Under the pieces are notes generated by a model. That model was not told where the DNA came from, did no database searches, and worked only from the letters and a program-made list of their open reading frames with translations. DNA of 64,000 nucleotides from Isoetes taiwanensis (taxonomy: Eukaryota; Streptophyta; Lycopodiopsida; Isoetales; Isoetaceae), in the NCBI GenBank assembly GCA_021234155.1, contig JAJEKV010000004.1:1816519-1880518 (forward strand), read 5' to 3'. Within the stretch, counting starts at the first letter, position 1, and every line of letters starts with the position of its first letter. Of the stretch, positions 24,341 to 35,725 are shown piece by piece. The position numbers and the translations under genes are program-made.

Positions 24341-24960
24341 TGTTTGGGGTGCAGGTTCGGGAACTCCTGCAATCTGCAAGGCGACCCTCTGTGAGGACCC
24401 GTGGATCTAACAGGAGAATCAGGGGGACTATGTATCCTTGGGATTTGCAAGAAGAGAACAACAAGAAGAAAAACAGAACAAAAGAGAACAATGAGAGGAA
24501 AATGATAAGCTTCCTTGATATCAATGATGAACATACATGAGCTCTAAAATCGAGATAAAGGCCGAAAAGAGACAAGACTCAAAACTCATCTAAAACTCAT
24601 GTGCAAGCTCTACTCATATATATAGTACAATGGCCTTTGGCCCAATATAACACTCGACTGATCTCGGTGCCGACTCTAGAAGGAGGCCGATTTGCGAGGA
24701 ATCTTTGGCGGTGCCTCTTGAAGTGCCTAGAATCACGCTGACGCTGACGCAGGCGGTGACGGGTAGATCACTTGTCTGTGGCGCCTCTTGGTGGCAGCGA
24801 GACCCGGGCTTTGACCGTGTGGTTCTGGGCCCTGGGTCTTTTTGGGCTTTTGACTGGCTGACACATGGCTGCTCTGTGGATCCTTGAGCTTGACCTCGTC
24901 CGTCAGATGCATGAATAGTCCTTGCACCGAGAGTACGGGACTAACCTCCACCAAATGACA
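24341..24960. repeat. LTR family C, copy b (tandem with copy a)
   Basis: Same TGTTTGGGG...AAATGACA unit as copy a. Both copies are followed by a related purine-rich tract ('agaagaaaaggaggg' and 'cgaagaaaaggagga'), so a short stub of the element's internal region separates the two LTRs. Two adjacent LTRs plus a third at the far side of element II point to recombination or deletion between tandem elements. Confidence 0.8.
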
Positions 24961-26193
24961 CTCGGTCACGAAGAAAAGGAGGAAGTGCTCGGTGGGGAAA
25001 CCGGCCCGGTCGAAAGTGATCCTCATGGGAATGAGGTCGGGCGCCATTATGGTAATGAGCAATGAGGTCTGGCGTGTTTGAAGCGTCGAGGGTGTGGAGC
25101 CCAAAGGGCGGGATGGGCCTCAATGAGGAAGTGAGAGCCACCATGTCTTCCAGGCGATGGGGTCCGAAAGGAACAAACCGGCACTCCATGCGAGAAGGTA
25201 ATCCGGAGACCAGAAGGCACCGATGCCGGGTATTCCGGATTGCGGTGAAAGATTGACACGCTGATTTAAAGAGCTGAAAGAGGATGCATTTGAGAGCAAA
25301 AACCGTAAAAAGCGGTGGTGAGAAGGGTGCGGTGAGGTGGCGGCATTACCGCAGAAGGTATCAAAGACCATGCAAGGCATCGGCAGGCCTTTGCCAACCC
25401 ACGCTCATTACCAGATATAAATCCAATTTTTCGATTAGTGTCAAAGTGGCATTATCCTCCCAATTGGGCGTCGACAAATCGGGGGATCCCAGGAGATCCG
25501 TGGAGATCTCTGCGGAGTCGACCTAGCATGGCCATCCATGACCTTAGCGTCAAAAGGGAAGGCGCCCGGTCGGAAGAAAGGAACCGTGGGCGGGGAGGTA
25601 CTCCTAAGGAAGCATATGGAGAGGAAGCATGCCCGTGTGCATGGGTTGCAGAGCCATGTCCCTAAATGCTTGAACAAGATTCGATCAAAGACCGCGACAC
25701 CAATGGTCCCATTCTCAAGTAGAGAGTAATTGATAGGCGGGGAGGATTGACCCAACCCGTGGGGATGGTCTTGCTTTCAGAAGGCCACGGAGTTGATTAG
25801 CCTCCCAAAGTCGCTGCATAAATCTGGGCAAACTCAAGATCATCGGTGCGCTTGATTTTTGTTGACTGTTCAACGTTTCAACCCGCCACAGAGGTAAGTC
25901 TTGATTCGGTTCGGGCATGTACTCTGTTCAAAAGTGCGAGACTGGCGGGATCCTTGAAATATTTGTTGGTTGGTGATAACAACCAAGCAGCATTGAGTTG
26001 CCTCGAAAAAAACGATGGGCCTCATCCGAATTTATCATGGAGATCCGCCCGGTAGAAGTCATGAAAAGAAAAACATAAGCCATAAATTTTGAACAACCAC
26101 GGAAAGTGACCAATTGGGATCTTGAAGTGAGTTGATCAAAGACTAAGAGTGCACAAAATAAACCCTTGTCTTCTATAGAAAGATCCGGCCAGA

Positions 26194-28228
26194 TCAAAAG
26201 AAGTCCACACTTTTGAGTGGTTTGTTGATGAACATTGCCATTGGTAAGCGTACCACTTCAAAAAGAAAGAGGTGCCGTCGGGCCACCACATAGTCAAGAT
26301 ATTTTGGAAGGAGTAGAGAGAAGTCCACCCGGGATGTTTGTAGCAATGTCAATATATCCCTCCGTTTGTTTTGGGCTTCTTCGCCAGATTGAAGCGCTGG
26401 CTGGAGCTGATGTTCAAGGTCACGGATCCGATGCTCCTTTTCTAACAAAAGACGGGACCGATCCGGACCCCGTTTAGAAAGCGTGGCATGTGAAGAGGAT
26501 TGCGGGGAGTATTGAGGCGGCGTGGCAATCTCCGTCATCGAGGACCTTTTGTTTACGAGCCTCCAAAAAGGCGAAGTGCGGAGGGGCGTTAATGATTGGT
26601 CGGGTGGAAAGCCGAGCATCAAGGGGAGGTGAGTCGGCGTCACGCCTCCGGTGAGGTTTTGAACTTGAGTGCTATAATTGTCACAAAGCTCACGAGTACA
26701 AGGTGTCGAGCTTAGCAATGTCTTTCTCCTTGTTACCCGGGAGGGTATCTTTGGACTTGTTACGTTCCAATAAGTCCACGAATTTGGGTTTGGAGCTGAG
26801 CACACTGTTGATGTAAGTAGGCTGGTCCGATCCTGAGCACTTTTTGAGAGATCTATACGGCCTGTATAGAGAGCCAAGCTTTTCTTGAAGTTGGGCCTCT
26901 AAAGTTTGAACATGGGCAAAGGGCAGCTTTGAAGGTCTCTTTGAACAAAGCATCGAAGCCTCGGGGCCTTCGAACACCATTCATGAGAGCCTCCCTCGAT
27001 GCATGTAGGCGCATGGCAAATGTGGCTTGAACATCTTGCTGGAATTTTACAGAGCTGCCGAGGATGTGGAGGCGGGCCCCGTGCTTTGCCTGTGTCGAGA
27101 TTGTTGAGAGGCATGATCGGAATGGGAAGGCGCGGCCCGGTGGAGGAGGAAGAGGAGACGGTGACATGTTGGTCGGTGTTGAACATGTCCGGGAAGTCCT
27201 GGCCGGAAGGTACTGTGCTGGGTTTGGCGTTGGGAAACAAGAGAGCGCCGAGTGGAGGTATGGGAAGTGGAAGGGCTCTCAAGAACAGAAGATAATGGCG
27301 AATGAGTGCGAAGATGGCCACCCACGGAAATTTCAGAGACAGAGAGGGGTAGCCCGGAATGCGTCTACTTCTTGAAGAAGCAAAGAGAATAAAAGCCGCG
27401 GGCCAATCAACATGGAGATTGGAGTGGATGGCAGTGATGACCATATTATAAAACGGCTTATTGATATGGGTGTTCTTGATGGAATACCCAAGCAATTTTC
27501 GCCACAGAAACTTCACAAAAGTGTCATGTGGCTTGGAAATATTTGTGAGGCGATCATTGGTTGGCTTGGAGCGGTGAGCACCAAATCCGAAGTGACGCCC
27601 ATGTCCGTAAAAGCCCAAGAGGCAAGAGAGGTTTTGCAAAGGGATGCGGAATACCTCAGAAATCAAATGCTGAGTAAGTAAAATGGTGGTGCCATCGACC
27701 ACCGTAGCAAATCCTTCCGGGCTGTTGACGATGTGAGCGATGAACTGCTGCAATTGCGCCGGATTTGGGGCCGGGAGCTCCATTTGTGAAAATTCGTAAA
27801 GCTTGTATGCCCGCGAACTTCCCCCGACTTCAGACCAACAAGGGCCTCTCGAAAGGTGTACGTCGAGAAAGACACGGACCTAAAAAGAGTCGCATCCTTG
27901 GAGGAAGCTGAAGTCTTAGGAAGTTTGGGGCAGCCATGGCGAAAAAGCAGACAAGACGAAGGAACTGTTTGAAGAAGGCGGAGAGCAGAGAACAGAAGAC
28001 GAAGGCGCAGATAGACGAAAAGGTTTTAGGGCGCGCAAGTGTAGGGGAAGGGGCATGATGAGGGCGAACCTTCAACCGTTGATGATGCCAAGTGGGACGG
28101 ATCTTGAAATTATGGGCAATTGAAAGGCAAAATTTGGCTAAGTCCTCAAATGGTAAAGGGAGAAGCAATGAGCAGGTGTGGCGATGAGGCGGGGTGAATG
28201 ATCTGAGCGTGATGTGGCAAAAGGACAC
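26194..28228 (-). pseudogene. Post-pol ORF region of element II (function unknown, env position)
   Basis: Three consecutive minus-strand frames (28228-27830, 27783-26899, 26877-26194) occupy the place where Athila elements carry an env-like gene and Tat elements an additional ORF. The middle one, 294 codons, has 'VVDGTTILLTQHLISEVFRI' near its start, resembling the N-terminal fold of 'putative plant transposon' proteins in these elements. A later frame contains a charged heptad stretch ('LLLEKEHRIRDLEHQLQP') that could form a coiled coil. I see no convincing signal peptide or transmembrane pair, so calling it an envelope is not justified. The frame changes at 26.9 and 27.8 kb may be real or consensus errors. 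Confidence 0.6.
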
Positions 28229-29056
28229 ATTAATGTTCGACGCGTGAAAAGTTAAGGAATGTCATTTAATCGCGGGCTTCGAAGTGGGATATCATTAAAA
28301 CGAAGGTGCCGAAGGTACCATGGCCGTTGATATGCGCGGGAGAAAAAGATTCCCCATTTAATGCTGACCTTGCATTGCAACCACGTTGGCAAATTTTCTG
28401 ATTGGTCCGCGTCGGCGGGGAGTTTCGGTTGGCTATATAAGAAAGGAGAGGTTGGTCAGAACGCAATGGCGCCGGTATGTCAGCTTCGGGTTTTGCATGA
28501 CAAATGCAATTATGCCTTCACAGAGTGGATTACGTGCAAAATGATTTTGCGGACCTACGGCGGTGCCACAATCATGGCATTACTATGGGCCGGGTGGTGG
28601 CAAGCATGGTGAAACATGCTGATCCCCACACCAACCGGGATGGAGGTGATTACTGTATTTGGGACTGACTTAATCGGTACCACATCTAGCGTATCACCAC
28701 CACTCTCAGAACTTGGGAGTAGAGGGTGTTCTCACTAGGACTTAGTAGATAGGCTACGAGCGTTTTTTTTGTATATAGAGGTGCCCATAAGCCCGGAAAT
28801 AGCTACTGGCGTTGCCCACATTTTGTAAAAAATTCCACCTATAATAAAAATATCGCTGGTTTAGTCACTATCTGTTGTGTTTTGTATGCGGAGCGAGCAT
28901 CCGTTTGTTGATTTTCACTTTACGTGGTATGAAATGTTTTTGGTAGAAAGCCATTAACCGGTGTAGGTAATGGAGTTCCATCTAATTCAGCCGGCCGGAA
29001 AACGCGGGTTGCACCACTTGAACAATTTGATAAGGGCCAAGCCATGAAACTTTAGC

Positions 29057-30306
29057 TTACCCGGAAAATTTTTTACCGAGAATCATAAAGAAGAACCAAA
29101 TCTCCTTCTTTTTGAATGTTTTTGTCTTAAGTCTTTTGTCATGCAATGATTTGCAACCGTTGTCCATGAAGAACATGAACATAAGCATCACGCCTAAGTT
29201 CATCCAAGCTGTTCCAATTGATAAACCCTTTCTTTGAGTGCGGCAGGGCGGATTATGGGTTGTAGCCGGTTGAAAAGCGGAGAGTTGGGAGAATGTACTC
29301 AAAAGGCATGAGAGCTTCTTGACCATAAACCAATTTGAAAGGAGTGTGACCCAGTGGCTATTTTGAAACAAGTATTGTAAGCCCAAAGAACAAAGAGGGA
29401 AGTTTGTTTTGCCGGTCGGTCGAGAAGCGTCACAAATTTTCTTGAGAATGGTGACCCGAGTTTTGTTGGTGCTTTCAGCCAAACCGTTCCCCCGAGGATA
29501 GTAAGGTGTGCTCTTGTGATGATGTATCGATGAGATAATCCGTCAACTCCTTGATGGTATGATTGATAAAATGGACACCACGATCATTGACCAGCTCCAT
29601 GGGCAGCCGAATCAGCGTGATGATTTGTTGATAGATGACCTTGGGCGTGCTTGCCTTTAGATGTTGTGCGGAAGTCTTTAAGCTTAGCCCATTTGGTAGC
29701 GTGGTCGGTGAGAACTGAATGTAGCGAGACGCGGGTGTGCCTTGCGGAGAGGATCGATGGGTCCCCACAAAATCCATTCCCCATTTGCTGAAGGAAGTGG
29801 CGCGGGTGGCGGCGCCAAGGGAAGAGCGCCACGGGCGTGGGGCGCCCCACACGCCGGCAAGCATCACACGCTTGGCGTGGGCGTGGCGTCTTTGAAGAGC
29901 GTGGATCAAAAATAACCAAGAAGAAGGATTTTTTTGCGTCGCGTGGTGTCACCATGAAAATGACCACCACCAGCCCTTCATGGGCTTCTCGAACAATATC
30001 TTGGACCTCATGAGGGAGAACACGGCGTCGAAGGGCGGTATCCTTACCCTCTTTTGTAAAGATGGCCTGCAACCATGGTGTAGTCACGGACCTCGCAGCG
30101 GAGAAATTGGTGTCGGCGGGGATTGTCGCTTGGCTTGAGAGAGCGTGGCGTCCTCCCGGTGGAAAGCTTTGTGAGGAGATCTTCGCTGAAAAGTCGTGGA
30201 ACCAATGTGGTGTTGCCGTGACCCGGGAAAAGAGTTGGCGTCGAGGAAAGGGCGCCCGAGACTCCGGTGGAGGGATCATCCGTGTGGATGCGTGAAAGAT
30301 AATCAC
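29057..30306 (-). pseudogene. Element II integrase
   Basis: Minus-strand frames give 'HEVQDIVREAHEG' (zinc-finger region), 'QACDACRRVGRP' (the CxxC half of HHCC), the core 'WGMDFVG' (first Asp), 'MELVNDRGVHFINHTI' (second Asp) and 'GLAESTNKTRVTILKKI' (catalytic Glu) at about 29490-29450. The enzyme joins the cDNA ends to the chromosome. The catalytic D, D and E can all be seen, but at least three frame changes separate them. Confidence 0.85.
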
Positions 30307-30720
30307 GGGACAACATGAGATTTACGCCTTTGTGAACAATTTCAAAAGGTGCAAATTCTTGCGAGGAAAAAGGAGGACCAACGAGCAATGCAGCCCATGG
30401 GCGTGGATTTGTTGATCAAATAAAGGAGTGCTTGGTGGTCAACAAAAATTTGATTTGATCCGCCTAAAAGATAGTGGCGGGCGTTGGACCACGTAAAAAT
30501 TAAACCCAAGGCTTCACGCTCGCGGGCGCAGTAGTTGTTTCAGCCAGAATTGAGTTTACGCTGGCGATATCTGTTTGGTTTGTCGATTAATGCGCATCAT
30601 ATTCTTGAGAAAGAACAACTCCAATAGCAAACGCCAGAGACATCTACATGGGCGTGAAAGGGCTTGTCCCATTGAGGAGGAACAAGAACCGGGGCACGAG
30701 TAAGCAAAGAGCTTCAACTG
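30044..30720 (-). pseudogene. Element II RNase H and linker
   Basis: On the minus strand 'FVDHQALLYLINKSTP' (about 30460-30410) matches the RNase H C-terminal signature usually read as VDHxALxYL, and 'FAPFEIVHKGVNLM' with 'DYLSRIHTDD' (30360-30290) is the usual junction to the integrase zinc finger. Upstream RNase H parts are too broken to place exactly. Confidence 0.75.
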
Positions 30721-30947
30721 TTGGAAAGCAAAGATCCGCCCAGGAATTCCAAGGTGGATTCATCACCCGTGAGTTTATGAATGGGATCTCGCAATGGCCG
30801 CAAGTCCGGGAATGAAGGTAGAGTAATAATTGACCTTACCCGGGGAAAGAGCGTGTCTCCTTGATATGGCTGGTGCTTGAGCCTTGAGCACACAACCGAT
30901 TTTGGCGAGGATCCGTGGTGATACCTGCTTTTTTCGACTACGTGTCC

Positions 30948-31960
30948 CTAACGTAACAGGAGGTGGTATAAAAGGTGCATTTTCGGGATTGAGACTAATG
31001 CTTGGGACTCATCACATTTCTGAAAAGACGAGTTCCAATTTATCCAAATGGTCAGCCATGGAATCAGAAGGTGAGAGAAGTCATCTTGAAAATTTTGCAA
31101 GAAGGGATTTTCCTTCATAAAATCATGAAAAACGAGAGCATGATGCGTTGAAACGTTGATGGAGAGTTTGATAATCCAAAAGGAACCACCTTGTAGGCAA
31201 AAGTGCCCCCATGGGGTGGTAAAAGTAGTCTTGAGTTGATAAGATTCTTTGATTGAGATCTGATTGTAGCGGAAAAACCATCCATGAAGGGTACATCTCA
31301 TGTCCGGCAACCTCTTCGGAACACGGTGCGCGGAAGGGAAGTGGAAAATGATCACGCCCGTGGCACGATTGAGTTTTAGGTAATCCATGCAAACGCGGAT
31401 CTTTCCATTGTGTTTGAGGGCAATGGCGATGGGGCTCACCCATTGAGAATGTTTGACCTCATAGATCAAACCCCGCAGCAAAGGAGTTTGTCTATTTCCG
31501 CCTTGACGCGATCCACGGTAATTGGGGTTGAGCCGATCATCGCCGTTGCTAAACTGGACGTGCATCGATTTGGTAGGAATGGTGAGTTCCCCAAGGCTTT
31601 GTTTATCCCTCGAAGATCTCTCGTAGCTCGGTAAAAAATGTGTTTGAACTTTTGAAGAGCGTGGCGGCCCTATTACGATAGGGTGTCGGAAGATTTGCAG
31701 CCTATGCAGACCGGTGATTGTTGCCCACGTCCACAATCTCGACTTCGAGAGTACGAATATGGGGATAACTTAGGTGTCTGGACAAGATGAGCAGGAGGAG
31801 GTTGAAGCATAACAGGATCGCGTGGCACTTCTGCGTGGTGAAAAAGAGAGGTTGCCGAGTTTCATCAAGCTGCAGGTTGCTTCATGACAGGTACATCTAC
31901 CCAGGAGCTGCAGGAGGTTCAAAGATTCGAAAAAGTGATCAACACGTTGATGCGATTGCA
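30948..31960 (-). pseudogene. Element II reverse transcriptase
   Basis: The minus strand reads 'SQWVSPIAIALKHNGKIRVC' followed by 'MDYLKLNRATG' (about 31445-31340), then in another frame 'RDHFPLPF' (about 31350), 'YNQISIKESYQLKTTF' and 'TTPWGHFCLQGG' (31265-31185), and 'FQDDFSHLL' (about 31090-31060), which sits where the catalytic [YF]xDD motif belongs. These are RT motifs 1 to 5 in order. The central part between 31.35 and 31.27 kb changes frame twice. Confidence 0.85.
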
Positions 31961-32009
31961 AGGAGCTTGAGGTAAGGGTCTAGCAAAGGGAGCCATAGCC
32001 TGGTCCCGA

Positions 32010-32849
32010 TCAAGAGTCATTTCTCCCAAGGATCAGCATACTTCGGGGTAGGATGACAGGGCAAACCCGCCGGGCGAGCCTGAACTTGATAGATATTCGG
32101 GCGCCCTCGTAATCGATTAATGAGAGAGAGGGTTCAGCATTGTCGACGGAAATGATCTTGCCTGTTTCCAAGTCCATGGTGGCATTGAGGTGACCATCGG
32201 TGATGACTAACTGATCCGTGGCCCAGTAATGGATACTCTTGGCCTGGCGAAGAAAAGGTCTGCCAACCAACATTTCATAATCACCTGGATCTTCTCCAGC
32301 CTTCCAAACACCAAATTCCAAGGGGAATCGGAGATCACCAATGTTGATGTGAAGAAGAGGCGTGACGCCTTGAGGTCGCGTGATATGGCCATTGGCCAAT
32401 TTGATGTCATATGGGGCACGATAGAGTTGTTTGATGCCCATTTGTTTGCGGAGTTTATCCGTGATGAGATTGACCACACTACCTCCGTCAATTTGAACAT
32501 GATTGACTTGTTGATTGCCCACCGTGGCATGGACCGTGGGTGTAGAGGTAGCAACAGCCCCAACCAAAGCGGTCGGGAGTGGTAACTTGGTCCTTGAGAG
32601 CGTGACGAGTTTCAAAATTGTTGCCAAACTTAAGGGAATTTTGATTTTTGCCAGCTCCTCTTGGAGTTCGAGGCACATGAGAAAAAGGATCTGCTGGATC
32701 CATAAGTCTTTGGAGTCGTGGTAATGAAGCAGCAACTTCTTTGAGTAGGTCAACCTCTGCACTATATTTGGATATGTCGGGAGGCGTGGGAGGTTGAGAC
32801 GTGGAAGGTGCTTCTTGTCTTTGTTGAGCTCTAGTGGTGGCATGAACAT
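32010..32849 (-). pseudogene. Element II retropepsin-like protease
   Basis: A 279-codon minus-strand frame carries 'HVQIDGGSVVNLITDKL' (the active-site Asp in a DGGS variant of D[TS]GA) at about 32500, 'YDIKLANGHITRPQGV' and, about 90 residues on, 'YEMLVGRPFLRQ' (the [IL]LG[RT] second motif). Such proteases cleave the Gag-Pol precursor in the particle. The frame is open for its entire length, the longest uninterrupted piece of this element together with the post-pol ORF. Confidence 0.8.
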
Positions 32850-33189
32850 TAGCCAACGTCGCGGCCTTCAGCGACTTGCATGAGGTTGAGAATGCTTTGG
32901 CGAACTTTTTAGGCATGACATGCGGCATGAGTTTCTCAAGTCGAGGTGCAAAGTGAACCTTTTTTTCCTCTTCATGAGGGATTGTGTCGACTGCAAAGGC
33001 AGGTTGGGTGCCATTAGGAATAATGGTTAAGGGACGTGACGCCCTAGTCTGGCGTGAAACCAAACCAACCCAATTTGACGGCTGGATTGGAGGATTAAGA
33101 GCCTGAAAAATTTCTTCCGTGCTTGTTGATCCATCGAGGTTGATTGGCGGGGAGCTGGTTGATAGCGTGATTGCTGAGGCGAGGTGGTT

Positions 33190-34687
33190 TCCTAAGAACG
33201 GGGCCGGGCCTTGTTTGCCATTAGCAATCGAGTTGGTAAGCCGTGAGGCGGACCGATGTGGTCCGATTGGTGCCGGGAAGCCGCACTGAACTTGTGGAAG
33301 TTGAGGACACGCCCGTGGTGGTATGACCCCATTCTTGGCGGTGATAACAAGTGAGCTTTAGAAGGATCAAAAGGAGGGCGTGTGTTGGGTCCCCGTTGTT
33401 GCTCCCCGCTTCTTGATAGAGTTGATTCTGTGGAGCCCGCAGTGGTTGCGGTGATATTGTGATTATTCTTTGAGGTGTTGTTTGCACTTGATAAACCAGT
33501 TTGTTGTGGAATGGTGTAGGATGAGTGCGCGTGCACTCTTCCCGTGGCATGATTGCACATGTTGCATCTTTACAATGAGGCGGGCCATTGGTGGAGTTGC
33601 ACTCATTGGCCAAGTGGCCTTGATATTTTGCGAGATATGGCACCAGATCCGATCAAGGCCGCGGATTGGCGTGTTGAGGTTGGGCCGGCCAGCCTGTGGA
33701 ACCATGGACGGGAGGAATGAAAGGGAGCTCTGAAAAGAGCCATGCCGGGGAGGAAACATTGATTGGGTGATTGACAAGGTCGATAGCCTGCTCCAAAGTC
33801 TTGGAGCGAGTATTGATCATGAGTCGGATAGCTGGAGGAAGTCCTTGGAGAAACCGGACCAAGATCCGGCTCAGGTTGGGTATTCCTTGAGTTTCTTTGA
33901 GTAGAATGTGAAGTCGATCCGCAAAATCCCCGCGACTCTGTGGGGCTCTTGTTGAAGGTCATTGAGTTGTTTGAGATGAAGTTGATCATCATCCGTGGTC
34001 CCATAGTGAGAAAGAAAAGCAGTTCTCATTTCGACCAATCTTGTTTCCAAAGTGGCTTTTGTTGGACATGAGCCATTGATGAGGAGAGCCTTGCAGGTTG
34101 TGGAAAAGATGTGGAATTTCAGTTGAGGTTGCGCATGACCATTCAGGACAGCCGAGCCTCAAATTCTTCCATGTGGGCACGAGCACTTTGGTCTAAGGGT
34201 TTGCCTTCGTGTTGCCAAAGGTGGGATAAGTCACAAAAGCGTCCCGAAAAGGTAGAGGTGAAAGTGCTTGGCTGGACAGAGCGGTATAGTGATTATATTG
34301 AGGTGGAGTTGGAGGTGGCATGGTGCGGGAAGGACCCGATGGCGACGGGGTGGACTGGGAGGTCTTGAAGGGCCCGAGCATTGGTTTTGAGGTCGGTAAG
34401 GTTGTAAACGGGGAAGAGTGGTGGGAAATGTAGGGAAGGGAAATTCCCGGGAGGCGCAAAAAGAGACATGTGGATATCCCCCCACCCGGTGGAGATGATG
34501 GTTGTGAAGGAAAGAGGGTATGGGGCCGGAAGAATGATGGATGTAGGCATGTTCGAGGGTATGAAAGTAAGGTTGAGAAGGTGGAGCGATAGGGCTCCGA
34601 TAGTGATGAGGTGGATCGAGGTCCGTGGGAGCAATGTTTGCACGTTTGAGGTGGGGAACTTGGACGGAGACATGACCACGACATTAA
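33190..34687 (-). pseudogene. Element II gag region
   Basis: Overlapping minus-strand frames between 34.7 and 33.2 kb encode a proline- and serine-rich N-terminal part, a capsid-like piece ('LVRFLQGLPPAIRLMINTRS' around 33850) and a stretch with 'GHLANECNSTNGPPHCKDATC' shortened here to its GHxxxxC core (about 33615-33560), a degenerate CCHC zinc knuckle. Gag packages the RNA. Position between the LTR side and protease supports the call. The frame is broken several times, and the start is interrupted by a MITE at 34688. Confidence 0.65.
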
Positions 34688-35232
34688 GGGTAATTTGAGA
34701 TCTCCTTTTGTCCCCATAAGAATCCTCCAATAGAATGAGTACTCTACATCAAAGCTGCAATTAATGCGGCATTAACAACTTCATTCTTTGTCGCTTTTTT
34801 TCCTATAACTTTTGATCTACTCATGAAAATATTTGCGTTTGTTGCATTAGATCGTAAATGAAAAGATCTTTCAAGTGATATATGGTTATGATGTATTTCA
34901 ATACAAGCCATATGTGTTAACCTTAAAAAATATGGTTTTTTGCTCTTTTCTTATATATTTACATCCCAAAAGATATAACAATGGGTTGTCATTAGAAAGA
35001 TCTTGAGGAGACGAATCCATTGCCGCAAATAGTGTTCGAATCGGAGTTTTTGATCAAAAGTTATAGTAGAAAGATGACACTGCAAAAGTTAGTTAGAACT
35101 GCATTAATTACTGTTGCCACATAATACTGGAATAAAATACACTGGAGCTCTTCTCTTATTGGACAGTTTAAAAAGCTGATGTGGCTTTTTAAGCATCCCT
35201 TAATGGGACAAATTGAGATCTCAAATTACCTC
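34688..35232. mobile_element. MITE with TAA target duplication and long inverted repeats
   Basis: The 545-bp AT-rich segment starts GGGTAATTTGAGATCTCC and its other end, reverse-complemented, starts GAGGTAATTTGAGATCTCA; similarity continues for about 30 bases ('tttgtccc'). TAA flanks it on both sides (34685-34687 and 35233-35235). It interrupts the 5' leader side of element II. There is no coding capacity. The TAA target suggests PIF/Harbinger, as for the element at 19300, but the termini are different, so it is another family. Confidence 0.8.
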
Positions 35233-35446
35233 TAATGAGGGGTGGGTGGCGCGGACTGAGCCCTAGACCGAATGTGGCCTCCCTCAATGTCATAAGCAGA
35301 TCCATACATATCACGAACAACTTCCCGTCGCTGATGACGCTCCAAGCGAGACGCCGTCTGGGAAAGAAGTTCTTCAGGTGTGAAGTTTCGGACAGACATG
35401 GCGACAGAAGAAAGGAAAAGCGAATCGGGACCGCACCGGCGGCATG

Positions 35447-35725
35447 TGTTTGGGGTCGGGTTCAGGGGAACTCCCGCAAGACAGCCTCCCTGCGGAGGAC
35501 CCGTGGATCTAACAGAGAAAGGGGGACTATGTCACGCTGGATTTGCAAGAAGAGAACAAGAAGAAGAAAAAACAGAACAAAAAGAGAACAATGAGAGGAA
35601 AATGATAAGCTTCCTTTGATATCAATGATGAACATACATGAGCTCTCTTGAATCGAGAAGACTGAAAAGAGACAAGACTCAAACTCATCTAAAACTTCGT
35701 GTGCAAGCTCTACTCATATATATAG
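35447..35725. repeat. LTR family C, copy c (truncated)
   Basis: Begins TGTTTGGGG like copies a and b and follows them through 'aagcttccttgatatcaatg' (copy c has one extra t) and 'gctctactcatatatatagt', then stops where repeat D copy 2 begins. About 280 bp are left of roughly 610. It marks the gag-side edge of element II. Confidence 0.75.

Larger units (their letters stand above)
24961..34687 (-). mobile_element. Ty3/gypsy element II, internal region (Tat/Athila-like)
   Basis: The minus-strand order is gag (34.7-33.2 kb), protease (32.85-32.0), RT (31.7-30.95), RNase H and linker (30.7-30.05), integrase (30.3-29.06) and then a further ORF region (28.2-26.2). LTR family C lies on both sides (24.34-24.96 and 35.45-35.73). 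The order PR-RT-RH-INT is Ty3/gypsy. The RT core 'RVCMDYLKLNRATG' and the extra sense ORF after integrase favour the Tat/Athila branch. The DNA is CpG-rich, like the LINE. Frames are interrupted, so it is not active as read. Confidence 0.85.

Noticed and set aside
28361-28612. TATATAAG followed by an 83-codon + frame, looking like a promoter and gene
   Set aside because: It lies antisense inside element II; the frame has no recognised domain and the TATA match alone is weak.
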